Source: Halohasta litchfieldiae (GTDB lineage: Archaea; Halobacteriota; Halobacteria; Halobacteriales; Haloferacaceae). Taken from it: 64,000 bases of DNA. A program made the translations under genes and the position numbers. The DNA lies in NCBI RefSeq assembly GCF_002788215.1, contig NZ_CP024845.1, positions 2,852,001-2,916,000 on the forward strand, given 5' to 3'. The notes below the pieces were generated by a model that saw only the letters and a list, made by a program, of their open reading frames with translations, searched no databases and had not been told where the DNA came from. Positions 27,708-36,169 of this stretch are shown here, in pieces (within the stretch, counting starts at the first letter, position 1; every line of letters begins with the position of its first letter).

Positions 27708-27792
27708 TGCGTGGGACCGGATTTGAACCGGCGGACCTCTACAGGACAGCGCCCTCAACGCTGCGCCGTTGGCCTGGCTTGGCTACCCACGC
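27708..27792 (-). tRNA. tRNA-Leu (GAG anticodon)
   Basis: The minus strand folds into a class II tRNA. The acceptor stem pairs GCGTGGG with CCCACGC, and the anticodon stem pairs CAGCG with CGCTG around loop TTGAGGG, giving anticodon GAG. A long variable arm (about TCCTGTAGAGGTCC) is followed by the T-arm GCCGG-TTCAAAT-CCGGT. The discriminator is A, as expected for leucine. It is 85 nt with no intron. It reads CUC and CUU codons. Confidence 0.95.
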
Positions 27793-28010
27793 TCGTTGTG
27801 TGGTTTGTACGCTTTCGCGTATCTCTTCATTTACTGGGGTAAGTTAAAAGCCCTTCTTTTTGCGGCTCCTGTGGCTGGTACTCTCACGGTCGACGCGCTG
27901 CCGCCTGTCGATTTTTGCGGCCGCCACTGACAACCCTCGACTGCCTCCTCGACACCGTCGACCCGTCGGACAAACGAACGATTTTGTCCAGTGGGTGCCA
28001 ACGGTAATGT

Positions 28011-28568
28011 ATGCAACTGGAGACGCGGGACCATGTCCCACTGCTCACAGCGATGCTCAGCATTGCCGCCCTCGGCCTCATCTTTAGTGCAGTCCTCGGT
28101 GTCATCCCGACCCGACTCCTGCCACGAAGCGAGTGGTTCATCGGACTCATTCCACATCTCAACGTGGTCATTAGTGTCATCGCTATCGGCACGATCATCG
28201 GCGGCTGGCGAGCAATCCGCCGGGGCGAGGTTGAGTCCCATCGTCGACGAATGCTCGCTGCGTTCGTCCTCTTCGGGGCGTTTCTTGCCTTCTATCTCTA
28301 CCGCGTGACACTCGAAGGACCGACCGATTTCGGTGGTCCCGACACTGTCTATCAGTTCCTCTATCTCCCGATGTTGGCGATCCACATTCTGCTGGCCATC
28401 ATCTGTGTGCCACTGCTGTTGTACGTGCTTTTGTTGGCAGTGAGCCGGCCGGTCGAGGAGATCTACCGGAGTCGACACCGAAGCGTCGGCCAGATCGCGG
28501 CCGTGTTGTGGCTGATCTCGTTTAGCCTCGGCATCGCGGTGTATGCGATGCTGTACGTTGTCTACTAA
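28011..28568 (+). CDS. DUF420 membrane protein
   Basis: This 185-residue protein has about five membrane helices: residues 11-31, 48-65, 81-100, 118-142 and 160-184. Conserved His residues occur at the ends of helices (LIPHLNVV, VESHRRRML, AIHILLAII). This layout fits DUF420, a family often found near heme-copper oxidase and heme genes and possibly related to cytochrome c oxidase assembly. Function is inferred from the family and is not established. Confidence 0.75.
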   Translation: MQLETRDHVPLLTAMLSIAALGLIFSAVLGVIPTRLLPRSEWFIGLIPHLNVVISVIAIGTIIGGWRAIRRGEVESHRRRMLAAFVLFGAFLAFYLYRVTLEGPTDFGGPDTVYQFLYLPMLAIHILLAIICVPLLLYVLLLAVSRPVEEIYRSRHRSVGQIAAVLWLISFSLGIAVYAMLYVVY

Positions 28569-28590
28569 TCAAAAAGACAGCAGCGAGCGG

Positions 28591-29013
28591 TTAGGGCCGG
28601 TGTTGTTCGGTCTGTGTTGCAGGATTGTCGTCCGTGTAGACGAACCTCATCACGAGAGCGAAGATCAGCGGCGAGATGAGGCCAAGCGCGAGGACACCGG
28701 CGAACGTCGCTAGAACGCTCTCGGTACCGACTCCGCTGGCAGTGCCAGCACCAGCCGATTCCGAGCCTCCTTCTCCGGAGCCGTCACCCTCCGCGGAGCC
28801 ACCGTCTTGGGCAGTAGCGTTCTCAGCGGGCGCGGACTCCGACTCAGCATCGTCAGCGGTTGCGTTTTCGTCGGTTGCATTCCCGTCTGTCTCGTTCTCG
28901 GAGGTGTTTTCCTGGGCGTAGGCTGGCTGTGCAACAGCGGCGGCGGCCGCGGCGGTGCCGACGCTCGCGCGAAGTAGTTCCCGTCGACCCAGCGACCGTG
29001 ATGAATTACTCAT
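28591..29013 (-). CDS. secreted/anchored surface protein with Tat-like signal and N-glycosylation sites
   Basis: This 140-residue protein starts at MSNSSRSLGRRELLRASVGT, a twin-arginine-like signal followed by an Ala-rich hydrophobic core ending AYAQ. The mature region is low-complexity Glu/Asp/Gly/Ser/Ala and carries several Asn-x-Ser/Thr sequons (NTS, NET, NAT repeated). A membrane helix (ESVLATFAGVLALGLISPLI) and a short cytoplasmic tail end the protein. This fits an acidic, probably glycosylated surface protein held by a C-terminal helix. No domain is recognisable. Confidence 0.6.
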   Translation of the reverse strand: MSNSSRSLGRRELLRASVGTAAAAAAVAQPAYAQENTSENETDGNATDENATADDAESESAPAENATAQDGGSAEGDGSGEGGSESAGAGTASGVGTESVLATFAGVLALGLISPLIFALVMRFVYTDDNPATQTEQHRP

Positions 29014-29065
29014 ACCCAATGCTATGAGTCACGGAAAATAAGTGCCACTGAAACAGGCCGCAAAT

Positions 29066-30589
29066 TCAGTCGTCGGCCGCAAACGGTCCGGGCTCGCTAA
29101 CTACCGGTCGACTCACCTCGCGGTCGGTCGTCTCCCCGTCGATATCATAGGGGTACTCGCCGGTCACACAGCCCAAACAGAGGTCGATCTTCTCGCTGTC
29201 GAGGCTCTGGGCGATGGCGTCGATAGAGAGGTACGAAAGACTGTCGGCACCGATCTCCTGGCGAATCTCGTCGACCGATTTATCAGAAGCAATGAGTTCT
29301 TCGCGGGTTGCCATGTTAATCCCCATATAACACGGGGCGAGGATCTGTGGCGAGCCGACGCGCATGTGAACCTCCTCGGCGCCGGCGTCTTTCAGCAGCT
29401 CGACCAACTGGTTCGAGGTCGTCCCCCGAACAATCGAGTCGTCGATGATGGTGACGGTTTTGCCCTCGATGGTACTTTTAATCGGATTGAGTTTGAGCCG
29501 AACCGCGCGTTCGCGTTCGTCCTGCGTCGGCATGATGAACGTCCGGCCAACGTACCGGTTTTTCATCAGTCCCTCGGCGAACTCGACACCGTCGTCGTCC
29601 TCGGGTCGTGGCTCGCCGTCTGCGGTGGTGTCGCCTGCGGCATCGGCGTAGCCGGAGGCAAACGCTCGCCCCGAGTCGGGGACGGGGAGGACGACATCGG
29701 TCTCGATCCCGCTTTCCTCCCAGAGCTTCTCGCCAAGTTTGCGCCGAACATCGTAGACGAGGCTCTCGTCGATAACCGAGTCGGGCCGCGCGAAGTAGAC
29801 GTGTTCGAAAAAGCAGTGTGCCGTGTTTTCTTTCTCGACGAGTTGGTGGGACTCATAGCCCGAGCCATCCTTGTTGAGGACGACGAGTTCGCCCGGCCGG
29901 ACATCCCGGACGAGTTCACCGTCGAGCGTATCGATGGCAGCCGACTCGGAGGCCAACACGTAGCCATCCTCGACTTCTCCGATACAGAGGGGCCGATTGC
30001 CCTCCGGATCTCGGACGCCGATGACCGCATCGTCGTGCATGATCGTCAGCGAATAGGAGCCGTGAATCCGCTCCATGGTTCGTTTGACCGCATCGGTCAG
30101 GTCGTCTTCGAGCAGGTTGCGAGCGATGTCGTGGGCGATTACCTCGGTGTCACCGTCGGAGGTAAAGGCATGTCCCAACCCGGCCAGCTCGTCGCGGAGC
30201 TCGTCGGCGTTGACGAGATTCCCGTTGTGTGAGAGGCCAAGCGACCCCGACTTGAACGACACTGAGAAGGGTTGGGCACAACAGGAGTTGATACTTCCTT
30301 CAGTGGGGTAGCGAACGTGCCCGATTCCGTTGGTCCCGTTCAGTGTGTTGAGGTCACTTTCGTCGAATACGTCGCCGACAAGTCCCATGTCGACGTGGCT
30401 GTGCTGTTGGAAGCCGTCGTGGGTGACGATCCCGGCGGATTCCTGGCCCCGATGCTGGAGCGCATACAGCGAGTAGTACAAGGGTCGTGCGACAGGGCGA
30501 TCCGCCAGCGCGATCCCGACAACACCGCATTTTTCGGTTGGCCCGTCGACGGACTGGCGGCGCGAATCCCGGCCGTGTTCCATACCCAT
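29066..30589 (-). CDS. purF: amidophosphoribosyltransferase
   Basis: This 507-residue enzyme catalyses the first committed step of purine synthesis, making phosphoribosylamine from PRPP and glutamine. The glutamine-hydrolysing Cys is Cys21 in KCGVVGIAL after a short propeptide-like stretch, and the PRPP loop is VTIIDDSIVRGTTS. A conserved class II amidotransferase domain forms the N-terminal half and a phosphoribosyltransferase domain the C-terminal half. ATG at 30589 (MGMEHG) and ATG at 30583 (MEHG) are both possible starts. The large open frame on the opposite strand is a shadow. Confidence 0.95.
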   Translation of the reverse strand: MGMEHGRDSRRQSVDGPTEKCGVVGIALADRPVARPLYYSLYALQHRGQESAGIVTHDGFQQHSHVDMGLVGDVFDESDLNTLNGTNGIGHVRYPTEGSINSCCAQPFSVSFKSGSLGLSHNGNLVNADELRDELAGLGHAFTSDGDTEVIAHDIARNLLEDDLTDAVKRTMERIHGSYSLTIMHDDAVIGVRDPEGNRPLCIGEVEDGYVLASESAAIDTLDGELVRDVRPGELVVLNKDGSGYESHQLVEKENTAHCFFEHVYFARPDSVIDESLVYDVRRKLGEKLWEESGIETDVVLPVPDSGRAFASGYADAAGDTTADGEPRPEDDDGVEFAEGLMKNRYVGRTFIMPTQDERERAVRLKLNPIKSTIEGKTVTIIDDSIVRGTTSNQLVELLKDAGAEEVHMRVGSPQILAPCYMGINMATREELIASDKSVDEIRQEIGADSLSYLSIDAIAQSLDSEKIDLCLGCVTGEYPYDIDGETTDREVSRPVVSEPGPFAADD

Positions 30590-30816
30590 CCGTAGGAGAG
30601 TCGATAGCTAAAAACCCCGTGTTTGTGCTGTCCCATTGGTCTTCACTGTCCAGAATACACACAATCATGCATACTTAGTCGACAACGAAACGGTATTCGA
30701 GATGCGACAGCGCTGTCTGTGAATCGGGTGTCGGAGTCAAGATATGACAGACGGCGTTACGACTCAACGAAAGAAGGAACCGACCGCGAAAACCGAGACT
30801 GCGAGAAGAAAACGGC

Positions 30817-30990
30817 CTACTCGCCAGCTTTCGACTGCCACTCGTAGTCGCGTCGTTTCGCCGACTTACCGAAGCCGCACGACGAGCAGACTTTTTTGCG
30901 GGAGTGGTAGGATTTCTCGCCACAGCGTCGACATTTGACGTGTGTCGTTTTGTTCTTCTTGCCCTGAGAGGGAGTTCCTGATCCGGTCAT
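30817..30990 (-). CDS. rpl37e: large ribosomal subunit protein eL37 (L37e)
   Basis: This 57-residue basic protein reads [20 protein letters not shown], then [20 protein letters not shown] and [17 protein letters not shown]. The four cysteines (KCRRC and CSSC) form the zinc finger of the eL37 family. It sits in the 60S-type large subunit of the archaeal ribosome. Its ATG overlaps the stop codon of the upstream Lsm gene (ATGA), so the two are cotranslated. This Lsm-L37e order is conserved in archaea. Confidence 0.97.
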   Translation of the reverse strand: MTGSGTPSQGKKNKTTHVKCRRCGEKSYHSRKKVCSSCGFGKSAKRRDYEWQSKAGE

Positions 30991-31223
30991 ACAGTTATCG
31001 AAACGACGTTATCGCCGCGTATAATGGTTGTGTCTTCGACCGAGTCGACGGTCAACTCGCCGAGGCCGTCGGCATCCGTATCCTCGCCCGGAGCCTCCAA
31101 GACAACGTTCATATGCTGGTCGTAGCCCGACAGCGTCCCAACATAGGCCGTTCCGTCCTTTAGTGCGACAGTAACCGTCTCGTTCAGAGACGCCTCAAGA
31201 ACATCGAGGGGTCGTCCACTCAT
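30987..31223 (-). CDS. Lsm (Sm-like) RNA-binding protein
   Basis: This 78-residue Sm-fold protein begins [20 protein letters not shown]. It has Sm1 features ([17 protein letters not shown]) and Sm2 ([12 protein letters not shown]). Such proteins form rings that bind U-rich RNA and may act in sRNA and tRNA processing. The start at 31223 was chosen from the family pattern; the longer open frame reads into the divergent leader of RNase J. It is the first gene of an operon with L37e. Confidence 0.93.
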   Translation of the reverse strand: MSGRPLDVLEASLNETVTVALKDGTAYVGTLSGYDQHMNVVLEAPGEDTDADGLGELTVDSVEDTTIIRGDNVVSITV

Positions 31224-31359
31224 ACCGTCACAGGCTCCTGTTTCGGTAATAAACGTACCGGAACAGTATGGTTCACCCACAGCGTATGACGGATCTATAG
31301 CCCCGAAAGCGGGCACTGAACCGTGAGAACCCACGTAGTTTTTAACACCACACGTTCAA

Positions 31360-31520
31360 CGCTCACCTACCAACGAACCCGCGGGTAACTGTCGGGTCGA
31401 CTGGTGTCTCCAGTCGGTCACGACACAGCGGGGCCATACCGACGCGCAGCACGCCGGGGCAGGTGGCCCCTACACGCGGTGAAGAGAGCAGTACGCTGTG
31501 AGCGATCTGCTCAGGATTTG
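31360..31520 (+). ncRNA. candidate structured RNA leader upstream of RNase J
   Basis: Three clear stem-loops occupy this gap. The first is a long stem: TGTCG (31390-31394) with CGACA (31421-31425), enclosing GACTGG/CCAGTC (31399-31404/31410-31415). The second is GGGGCCA (31430-31436) with TGGCCCC (31464-31470). The third is a perfectly nested GAGCAG/CTGCTC (31486-31491/31507-31512) around CGCT/AGCG. CCGCG (31379-31383) can pair with CGCGG (31475-31479) to close the first two. An AT-rich TATA-like element (tagtttttaac) lies just upstream at about 31336-31346. The RNase J start is at 31526. Function is unknown; autoregulation of RNase J is one possibility. Confidence 0.45.
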
Positions 31521-31525
31521 AAATT

Positions 31526-32878
31526 ATGGAAATCGAAATCGCAACAGTCGGCGGTTATGAGGAGGTCGGTCGCCAGATGACGGCCGTCCGTGCGGGCGAG
31601 GATGTCGTTATTTTCGATATGGGTCTCAACCTCTCGCAGGTGTTGATCCACGATGACATCCGGACCGAACAGATGCACAGTCTCGACCTGATCGACATGG
31701 GTGCGATCCCCGACGACCGCGTGATGAGCGAGCTCGAAGGCGACGTGAAAGCCATCGTCCCAACCCACGGTCACCTCGACCACATCGGGGCGATCTCGAA
31801 ACTCGCCCACCGATACAACGCACCCATCGTCGCCACGCCCTTTACCATCGAACTGGTCAAACAGGGAATCGAAAGCGAATCGAAGTTCTCGGTCGACAAC
31901 GACTTCGTCAAGATGGAGGCCGGCGAAACGATGTCTATCGGCACCAGCGGCCAGGTCGACCTCGAATTCGTCAACGTCACCCACTCGATCATTGACGCGA
32001 TCAATCCGGTCCTCCACACCCCAGAAGGGGCCATTGTCTACGGCCTCGACAAACGGATGGACCACACGCCGGTCATCGGCGACCCCATCGACATGGATCG
32101 GTTCCGTGAGATCGGTCGCTCGGACAACGGCGTCCTCGCGTATATTGAGGACTGCACCAACGCTGGCAAGAAGGGCCGCACGCCCTCCGAGTCGGTCGCC
32201 AAAGAGCATCTCCGGGATGTCATGCAGTCCATCGAGGATTACGATGGTGGGATCGTGGCGACCACGTTCTCAAGCCACATCGCCCGCGTGAAGTCACTCG
32301 TCGAATTTGCCGAGGACATGGGTCGACAGCCCGTTCTGCTCGGCCGCTCGATGGAGAAATATTCCGGTACTGCCGAACGCCTCGAATTCGTGGATTTCCC
32401 CGAGGATCTCGGCATGTACGGCCACCGGAAATCAGTCGACCGCACGTTCAAGCGGATCATGAAGGAGGGCAAGGAGAACTACCTCCCAATCGTCACCGGC
32501 CACCAGGGCGAGCCACGGGCGATGCTCACCCGGATGGGCCGCGGCGAGACCCCCTACGAACTCGACGAGGGCGACAAGGTGATCTTCTCGGCACGGGTGA
32601 TTCCAGAGCCGACAAACGAGGGCCAGCGCTACCAGTCCGAGCGACTCCTGAAGATGCAGGGCGCACGCATCTACGACGACATCCACGTCTCAGGGCACCT
32701 CCGCGAGGAGGGTCATTTCGAGATGCTGGAGGCCCTCCAGCCACAGAACATCATTCCGGCTCACCAGGATCTGAAAGGGTTTGCGCCCTACGTTGATCTC
32801 TGTGAGAGTCAGGGGTACGAGCTGGGCCGTGATCTGCACGTCACGCGCAACGGCAATCTCATTCAACTGGTGGAGTAA
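31526..32878 (+). CDS. rnj: ribonuclease J (archaeal metallo-beta-lactamase/beta-CASP type)
   Basis: This 450-residue enzyme has the metallo-beta-lactamase zinc motif HGHLDH at residues 81-86, the beta-CASP part with [11 protein letters not shown], and a C-terminal His in NIIPAHQDL and FHSxGH-like GHLRE. Archaeal RNase J is a 5'-3' exoribonuclease that degrades RNAs with 5' monophosphate. It is followed by idsA with a TAATG overlap, a pairing common in haloarchaea. A structured leader precedes it. Confidence 0.92.
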   Translation: MEIEIATVGGYEEVGRQMTAVRAGEDVVIFDMGLNLSQVLIHDDIRTEQMHSLDLIDMGAIPDDRVMSELEGDVKAIVPTHGHLDHIGAISKLAHRYNAPIVATPFTIELVKQGIESESKFSVDNDFVKMEAGETMSIGTSGQVDLEFVNVTHSIIDAINPVLHTPEGAIVYGLDKRMDHTPVIGDPIDMDRFREIGRSDNGVLAYIEDCTNAGKKGRTPSESVAKEHLRDVMQSIEDYDGGIVATTFSSHIARVKSLVEFAEDMGRQPVLLGRSMEKYSGTAERLEFVDFPEDLGMYGHRKSVDRTFKRIMKEGKENYLPIVTGHQGEPRAMLTRMGRGETPYELDEGDKVIFSARVIPEPTNEGQRYQSERLLKMQGARIYDDIHVSGHLREEGHFEMLEALQPQNIIPAHQDLKGFAPYVDLCESQGYELGRDLHVTRNGNLIQLVE

Positions 32879-33924
32879 TGACGCAAAACGCCACCGAAAA
32901 GCGAGTCCTCGCGGCAATCGGCCAGCGCCGCGAACTCATCAACGACGGGATAGACGTCGACCTGCCACTGGCCGACCCCGAACGACTGTACGAGGCCACC
33001 CGATACATCCTAGAGGCTGGCGGCAAACGGCTCCGACCGACTGCGACGCTGCTGGTGGGTGAGGCGCTTGCCGACACCGACCCCAGCGAGCTCGACTACC
33101 GAGCGTTCCCCACAGTGACTGGTGGCGAGGTCGACCTGATGGCCGCAGCGGTCTCCATCGAAGTCATCCAGTCGTTCACGCTAATCCACGACGACATCAT
33201 GGACGACGACGACCTCCGGCGGGGTGTCAAGTCGGTCCACAACCAGTACGACACCTCAACTGCAATCTTGGCGGGCGACACGCTGTACTCCAAGGCCTTC
33301 GAAATCATGGCGGATGTCGGCGGCAAACCCGAAAACACGCTCGAAGCGATGCGCCTGCTGTCGTCGACCTGTACCAAGATCTGCGAGGGCCAGTCGCTGG
33401 ATGTCGCCTTCGAATCCCGCGACGATCTAACCCCAGAGGAGTATCTGGAGATGGTCGAACGCAAGACGGCAGTGCTCTACGGGGCGGCCGTGGCGATCCC
33501 GGCAGTGCTGTTGGATGCCGATCAAGAAATCGTCGACGCGATGTATCAGTACGGCATCGAGTCGGGCAAGGCGTTCCAGATTCAGGACGATGTCCTCGAT
33601 CTGACGGTGCCGAGCGAGGAACTCGGTAAACAGCGCGGCTCGGATCTCATCGAGAACAAGGAGACGCTGATTACGCTTCACGCCCGCCAACAGGGCGTCG
33701 ACGTCGATGGCCTGCTCAGCCAGTCGACCATCGAGTCGGTCACCGAAGACGAGATCGACGCAGCCGTCGAGAAGTTAGAAGACGCTGGCAGCATCGAGTA
33801 CGCCCGCGAGATGGCCGAAGACCTCACTGCACAGAGCAAAGAACGGCTCAACGCGCTCCCCGACAACGAGGCCAGTGACCTGCTTGCTGATCTCGCCGAC
33901 TACCTCATCTCTCGGGGCTACTGA
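32878..33924 (+). CDS. idsA: geranylgeranyl/farnesyl diphosphate synthase
   Basis: This 348-residue trans-prenyltransferase has the first Asp-rich motif DDIMDDDD at residues 105-112 and a second FQIQDDVLDL. It condenses isopentenyl diphosphate units to C15-C20 chains, the precursors of archaeal membrane lipids, carotenoids and menaquinone. The start overlaps the last base of the RNase J stop codon. A 6-bp hairpin (CGGTTT/AAACCG, 33940-33956) follows the gene and may help end the transcript. Confidence 0.93.
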   Translation: MTQNATEKRVLAAIGQRRELINDGIDVDLPLADPERLYEATRYILEAGGKRLRPTATLLVGEALADTDPSELDYRAFPTVTGGEVDLMAAAVSIEVIQSFTLIHDDIMDDDDLRRGVKSVHNQYDTSTAILAGDTLYSKAFEIMADVGGKPENTLEAMRLLSSTCTKICEGQSLDVAFESRDDLTPEEYLEMVERKTAVLYGAAVAIPAVLLDADQEIVDAMYQYGIESGKAFQIQDDVLDLTVPSEELGKQRGSDLIENKETLITLHARQQGVDVDGLLSQSTIESVTEDEIDAAVEKLEDAGSIEYAREMAEDLTAQSKERLNALPDNEASDLLADLADYLISRGY

Positions 33925-33939
33925 GTAGTCGACCAGTCA

Positions 33940-33956
33940 CGGTTTGGTCTAAACCG
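33940..33956 (+). terminator. small hairpin after idsA
   Basis: CGGTTT and AAACCG form a 6-bp stem around GGTCT, 15 bp after the idsA stop. There is no clean T-run behind it, so it is a weak terminator candidate or merely a stabilising 3' hairpin. Confidence 0.3.
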
Positions 33957-34053
33957 ACAGAGACATTCTACAACTAGCACCCCGAGAAACTATTCAGTCG
34001 ACGCACAGTTCAGCGGAAAGCAGGTGTGTTCAGCGCCGAGGATTCGAGTTTCG

Positions 34054-34524
34054 TTACGCGTTCTGGAGTTCGGTCAGCGCGTCGAGGACTTCATCGGCGT
34101 GGTCGGCTGGCGAGACACCTTCGAAGGCGCGTGCGATGGTCCCGTCAGGAGCGACGATGTACGTGTTTCGAAACACGCCGTCAAAGGTGCGACCAAACAT
34201 ATTTTTCTCCCCATAGGAGTCGTACGAGCGGCCGACCTCGCCATCCGGGTCGGAGAGTAACTCAAACGGCAGGTCGTGTTTCTCCGCGAACGCTGCGAGA
34301 TCTTCGACGGGGTCATCGCTGATACCGAAGACGGTGATTCCGCGCTCTTCGAACTTGGCGAACTGGTCGCGGAAACTTTTGGCTTCGGTCGTACAGCCCG
34401 GCGTGTCGGCTCGGGGGTAAAAGTAAACCACTGCATACTCGCCGTCGACGGAGGAAAGCGAGACCGTCTCACCGTGTTGGTTTTCGAGGTCGAACGTTGG
34501 AGCTGGCTCGCCTGATGAAAGCAT
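34054..34524 (-). CDS. peroxiredoxin, Bcp type (thioredoxin-dependent thiol peroxidase)
   Basis: This 156-residue protein is a Bcp/PrxQ peroxiredoxin. The active-site stretch is PRADTPGCTTEAKSFRDQF, with the peroxidatic Cys in PGCTT. It reduces hydrogen and alkyl hydroperoxides with reducing equivalents from a thioredoxin-like partner. The start at MLSSGEPAPTFDLENQHG was chosen because it fits the family N-terminus; an ATG at 34563 would add 13 residues. Confidence 0.88.
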   Translation of the reverse strand: MLSSGEPAPTFDLENQHGETVSLSSVDGEYAVVYFYPRADTPGCTTEAKSFRDQFAKFEERGITVFGISDDPVEDLAAFAEKHDLPFELLSDPDGEVGRSYDSYGEKNMFGRTFDGVFRNTYIVAPDGTIARAFEGVSPADHADEVLDALTELQNA

Positions 34525-34614
34525 GGTTGGGGATGTGCCGTCTCGCCCAAAGTAGTTGCTCATCCACAGCTCGAAAGGGGGAGCGATATACAGCCCGAGG
34601 GAGAAGAGGGCTGT

Positions 34615-35478
34615 ATGACCGAGAATGCTACCGACCGGGGCTGGTTCGCGGGACTGGAGCCCGGATCAGTCGATGAGGCCCGAGAAGCCATCGACTCTGG
34701 TGGAGCCGAGGCCCCCGCCGACTGGCCCGAACTGGCAGTCGACGCGGGGTTCGCCGAAAGCGAATCCGAATACTACGACCTGCTTCACGAAGCGACGATC
34801 ACCGCCACACGAGCGACCGTTGTCGACCGTGAGCAGGCCGACGACAAACAGCTCCTCCACGCCGTCCGGGCGATGGATGATGCCGACCGGACGGCCAACG
34901 AACTCGCCGAGCGACTCAGCGAGTGGGCCGGAACGCTGTTCGACGACGTGGGAACCGGCGTTGGAGCCGCCCGCGAGTTGGTCGACCGTGATCCGACCAC
35001 CCCGCTCGAAGCCCGCGTTATTTCGCTTGCCGAACGGGTCGACGACCTCGCCACAGAGGCTGACGAACTCCGGGCGTTCATCCAGCGGGAAGCCCCGGAG
35101 GTCGCGCCGAACCTCAGCGAAATGGCCGGTCCAGTGTTAGCGGCCAGACTGATCGCGCTGGCTGGCGGCCTCGAAACCCTCGCCAAGAAACCCAGCGGCA
35201 CCGTTCAGGTGTTGGGTGCTGAGGACGCGCTATTCGCCCATCTCGCCGGGCGGGCTAGCTCCCCCAAACACGGCATTATCTACACCCACGAGTACGTCAA
35301 CGGAACACGCCCCGAGGACCGTGGCTCGGCGGCCCGCGCCTTTGCGGGCAAACTCTCGATTGGAGCCCGCATCGACCACTACAGCGGTGAGCCGCGGCCT
35401 GAAATTCACGAGGAACTCGCCGACCGAATGTCGACAATCCGTGCTCGGGCTGCTGATGACGAGGAGGCAAGCCAATGA
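34615..35478 (+). CDS. nop5: Nop5/Nop56-related C/D box RNP protein
   Basis: This 287-residue protein is the scaffold of the archaeal C/D box ribonucleoprotein that guides 2'-O-methylation of rRNA and tRNA. The Nop core is seen in MAGPVLAARLIALAGGLETL and KPSGTVQVLGAEDALFAHLA, with a coiled-coil region before it. A short acidic tail replaces the Lys-rich tail seen in non-halophiles. It overlaps the fibrillarin gene by an ATGA junction, the typical archaeal order. Confidence 0.94.
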   Translation: MTENATDRGWFAGLEPGSVDEAREAIDSGGAEAPADWPELAVDAGFAESESEYYDLLHEATITATRATVVDREQADDKQLLHAVRAMDDADRTANELAERLSEWAGTLFDDVGTGVGAARELVDRDPTTPLEARVISLAERVDDLATEADELRAFIQREAPEVAPNLSEMAGPVLAARLIALAGGLETLAKKPSGTVQVLGAEDALFAHLAGRASSPKHGIIYTHEYVNGTRPEDRGSAARAFAGKLSIGARIDHYSGEPRPEIHEELADRMSTIRARAADDEEASQ

Positions 35479-36107
35479 CCGAGCTTCCGGACGGCGTCGA
35501 ACGCCGGAACTTCGACGGTCAACAGCGATTGTCGACGCAGGGCACCCCGGTCTACGGCGAGCCGACCGATGGCGACTGGCGACTATGGGATGCTGGACGC
35601 TCGAAACTCGGCGCAATGCTCGAATCGGGGATGGCAGTCGACCTCTCCGGCGTCGATAGCGTGCTGTATCTGGGTGCCGCAAGCGGCACCACCGTAAGCC
35701 ACGTCGCTGATTTCGCAGGGCCGACGTACGCCATCGAGTTCGCCCCCCGACCAGTGCGTGATCTCATTGGCGTCGCCGAAGACCGGTCGAATCTCTTTCC
35801 ACTTCTGAAAGACGCCCGCAAGCCGGAGAGCTATGCGCATATCGTCGAGAGCGATCTGGATCTGCTCGTGCAGGATGTTGCAACCCGCGGGCAGGCAGCG
35901 GTTGCTGTCGACAACGCCCAGTTCCTCGCTGACGACGGGCTGCTGTGTCTCGCAATCAAAGCCCGCAGTGAGGACGTCACTGCCGACCCGGAAACGGTCT
36001 TTCGGCGAGTCCGTGAGGAGTTAGCCTCGGCCTACGAGATCGTCGACAGCGAGCGATTAGAGCCGTTCCACGCCGACCACCTCGGTATTGTCGCTCGAAA
36101 ACGATAA
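35475..36107 (+). CDS. flpA: fibrillarin-like rRNA/tRNA 2'-O-methyltransferase
   Basis: This 210-residue S-adenosylmethionine-dependent enzyme methylates ribose 2'-OH groups at positions selected by C/D box guide RNAs. The cofactor motif is VLYLGAASGTTVSHVADF, followed by YAIEFAPRPVRDL and the acidic motif SDLDLLVQDVATRGQA. It is cotranslated with nop5. Confidence 0.95.
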   Translation: MTELPDGVERRNFDGQQRLSTQGTPVYGEPTDGDWRLWDAGRSKLGAMLESGMAVDLSGVDSVLYLGAASGTTVSHVADFAGPTYAIEFAPRPVRDLIGVAEDRSNLFPLLKDARKPESYAHIVESDLDLLVQDVATRGQAAVAVDNAQFLADDGLLCLAIKARSEDVTADPETVFRRVREELASAYEIVDSERLEPFHADHLGIVARKR

Positions 36108-36169
36108 CGGTTCTTCGGTGGTAGCACCGAGTAATAACGCTTTACCACTCCCGAAGAAAACCGCCGAGT

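Noticed and set aside
29042-30232. A 396-codon open frame on the plus strand opposite purF
   Set aside because: It is a mirror of purF codon structure in a GC-rich genome, and its translation has no recognisable protein segments.
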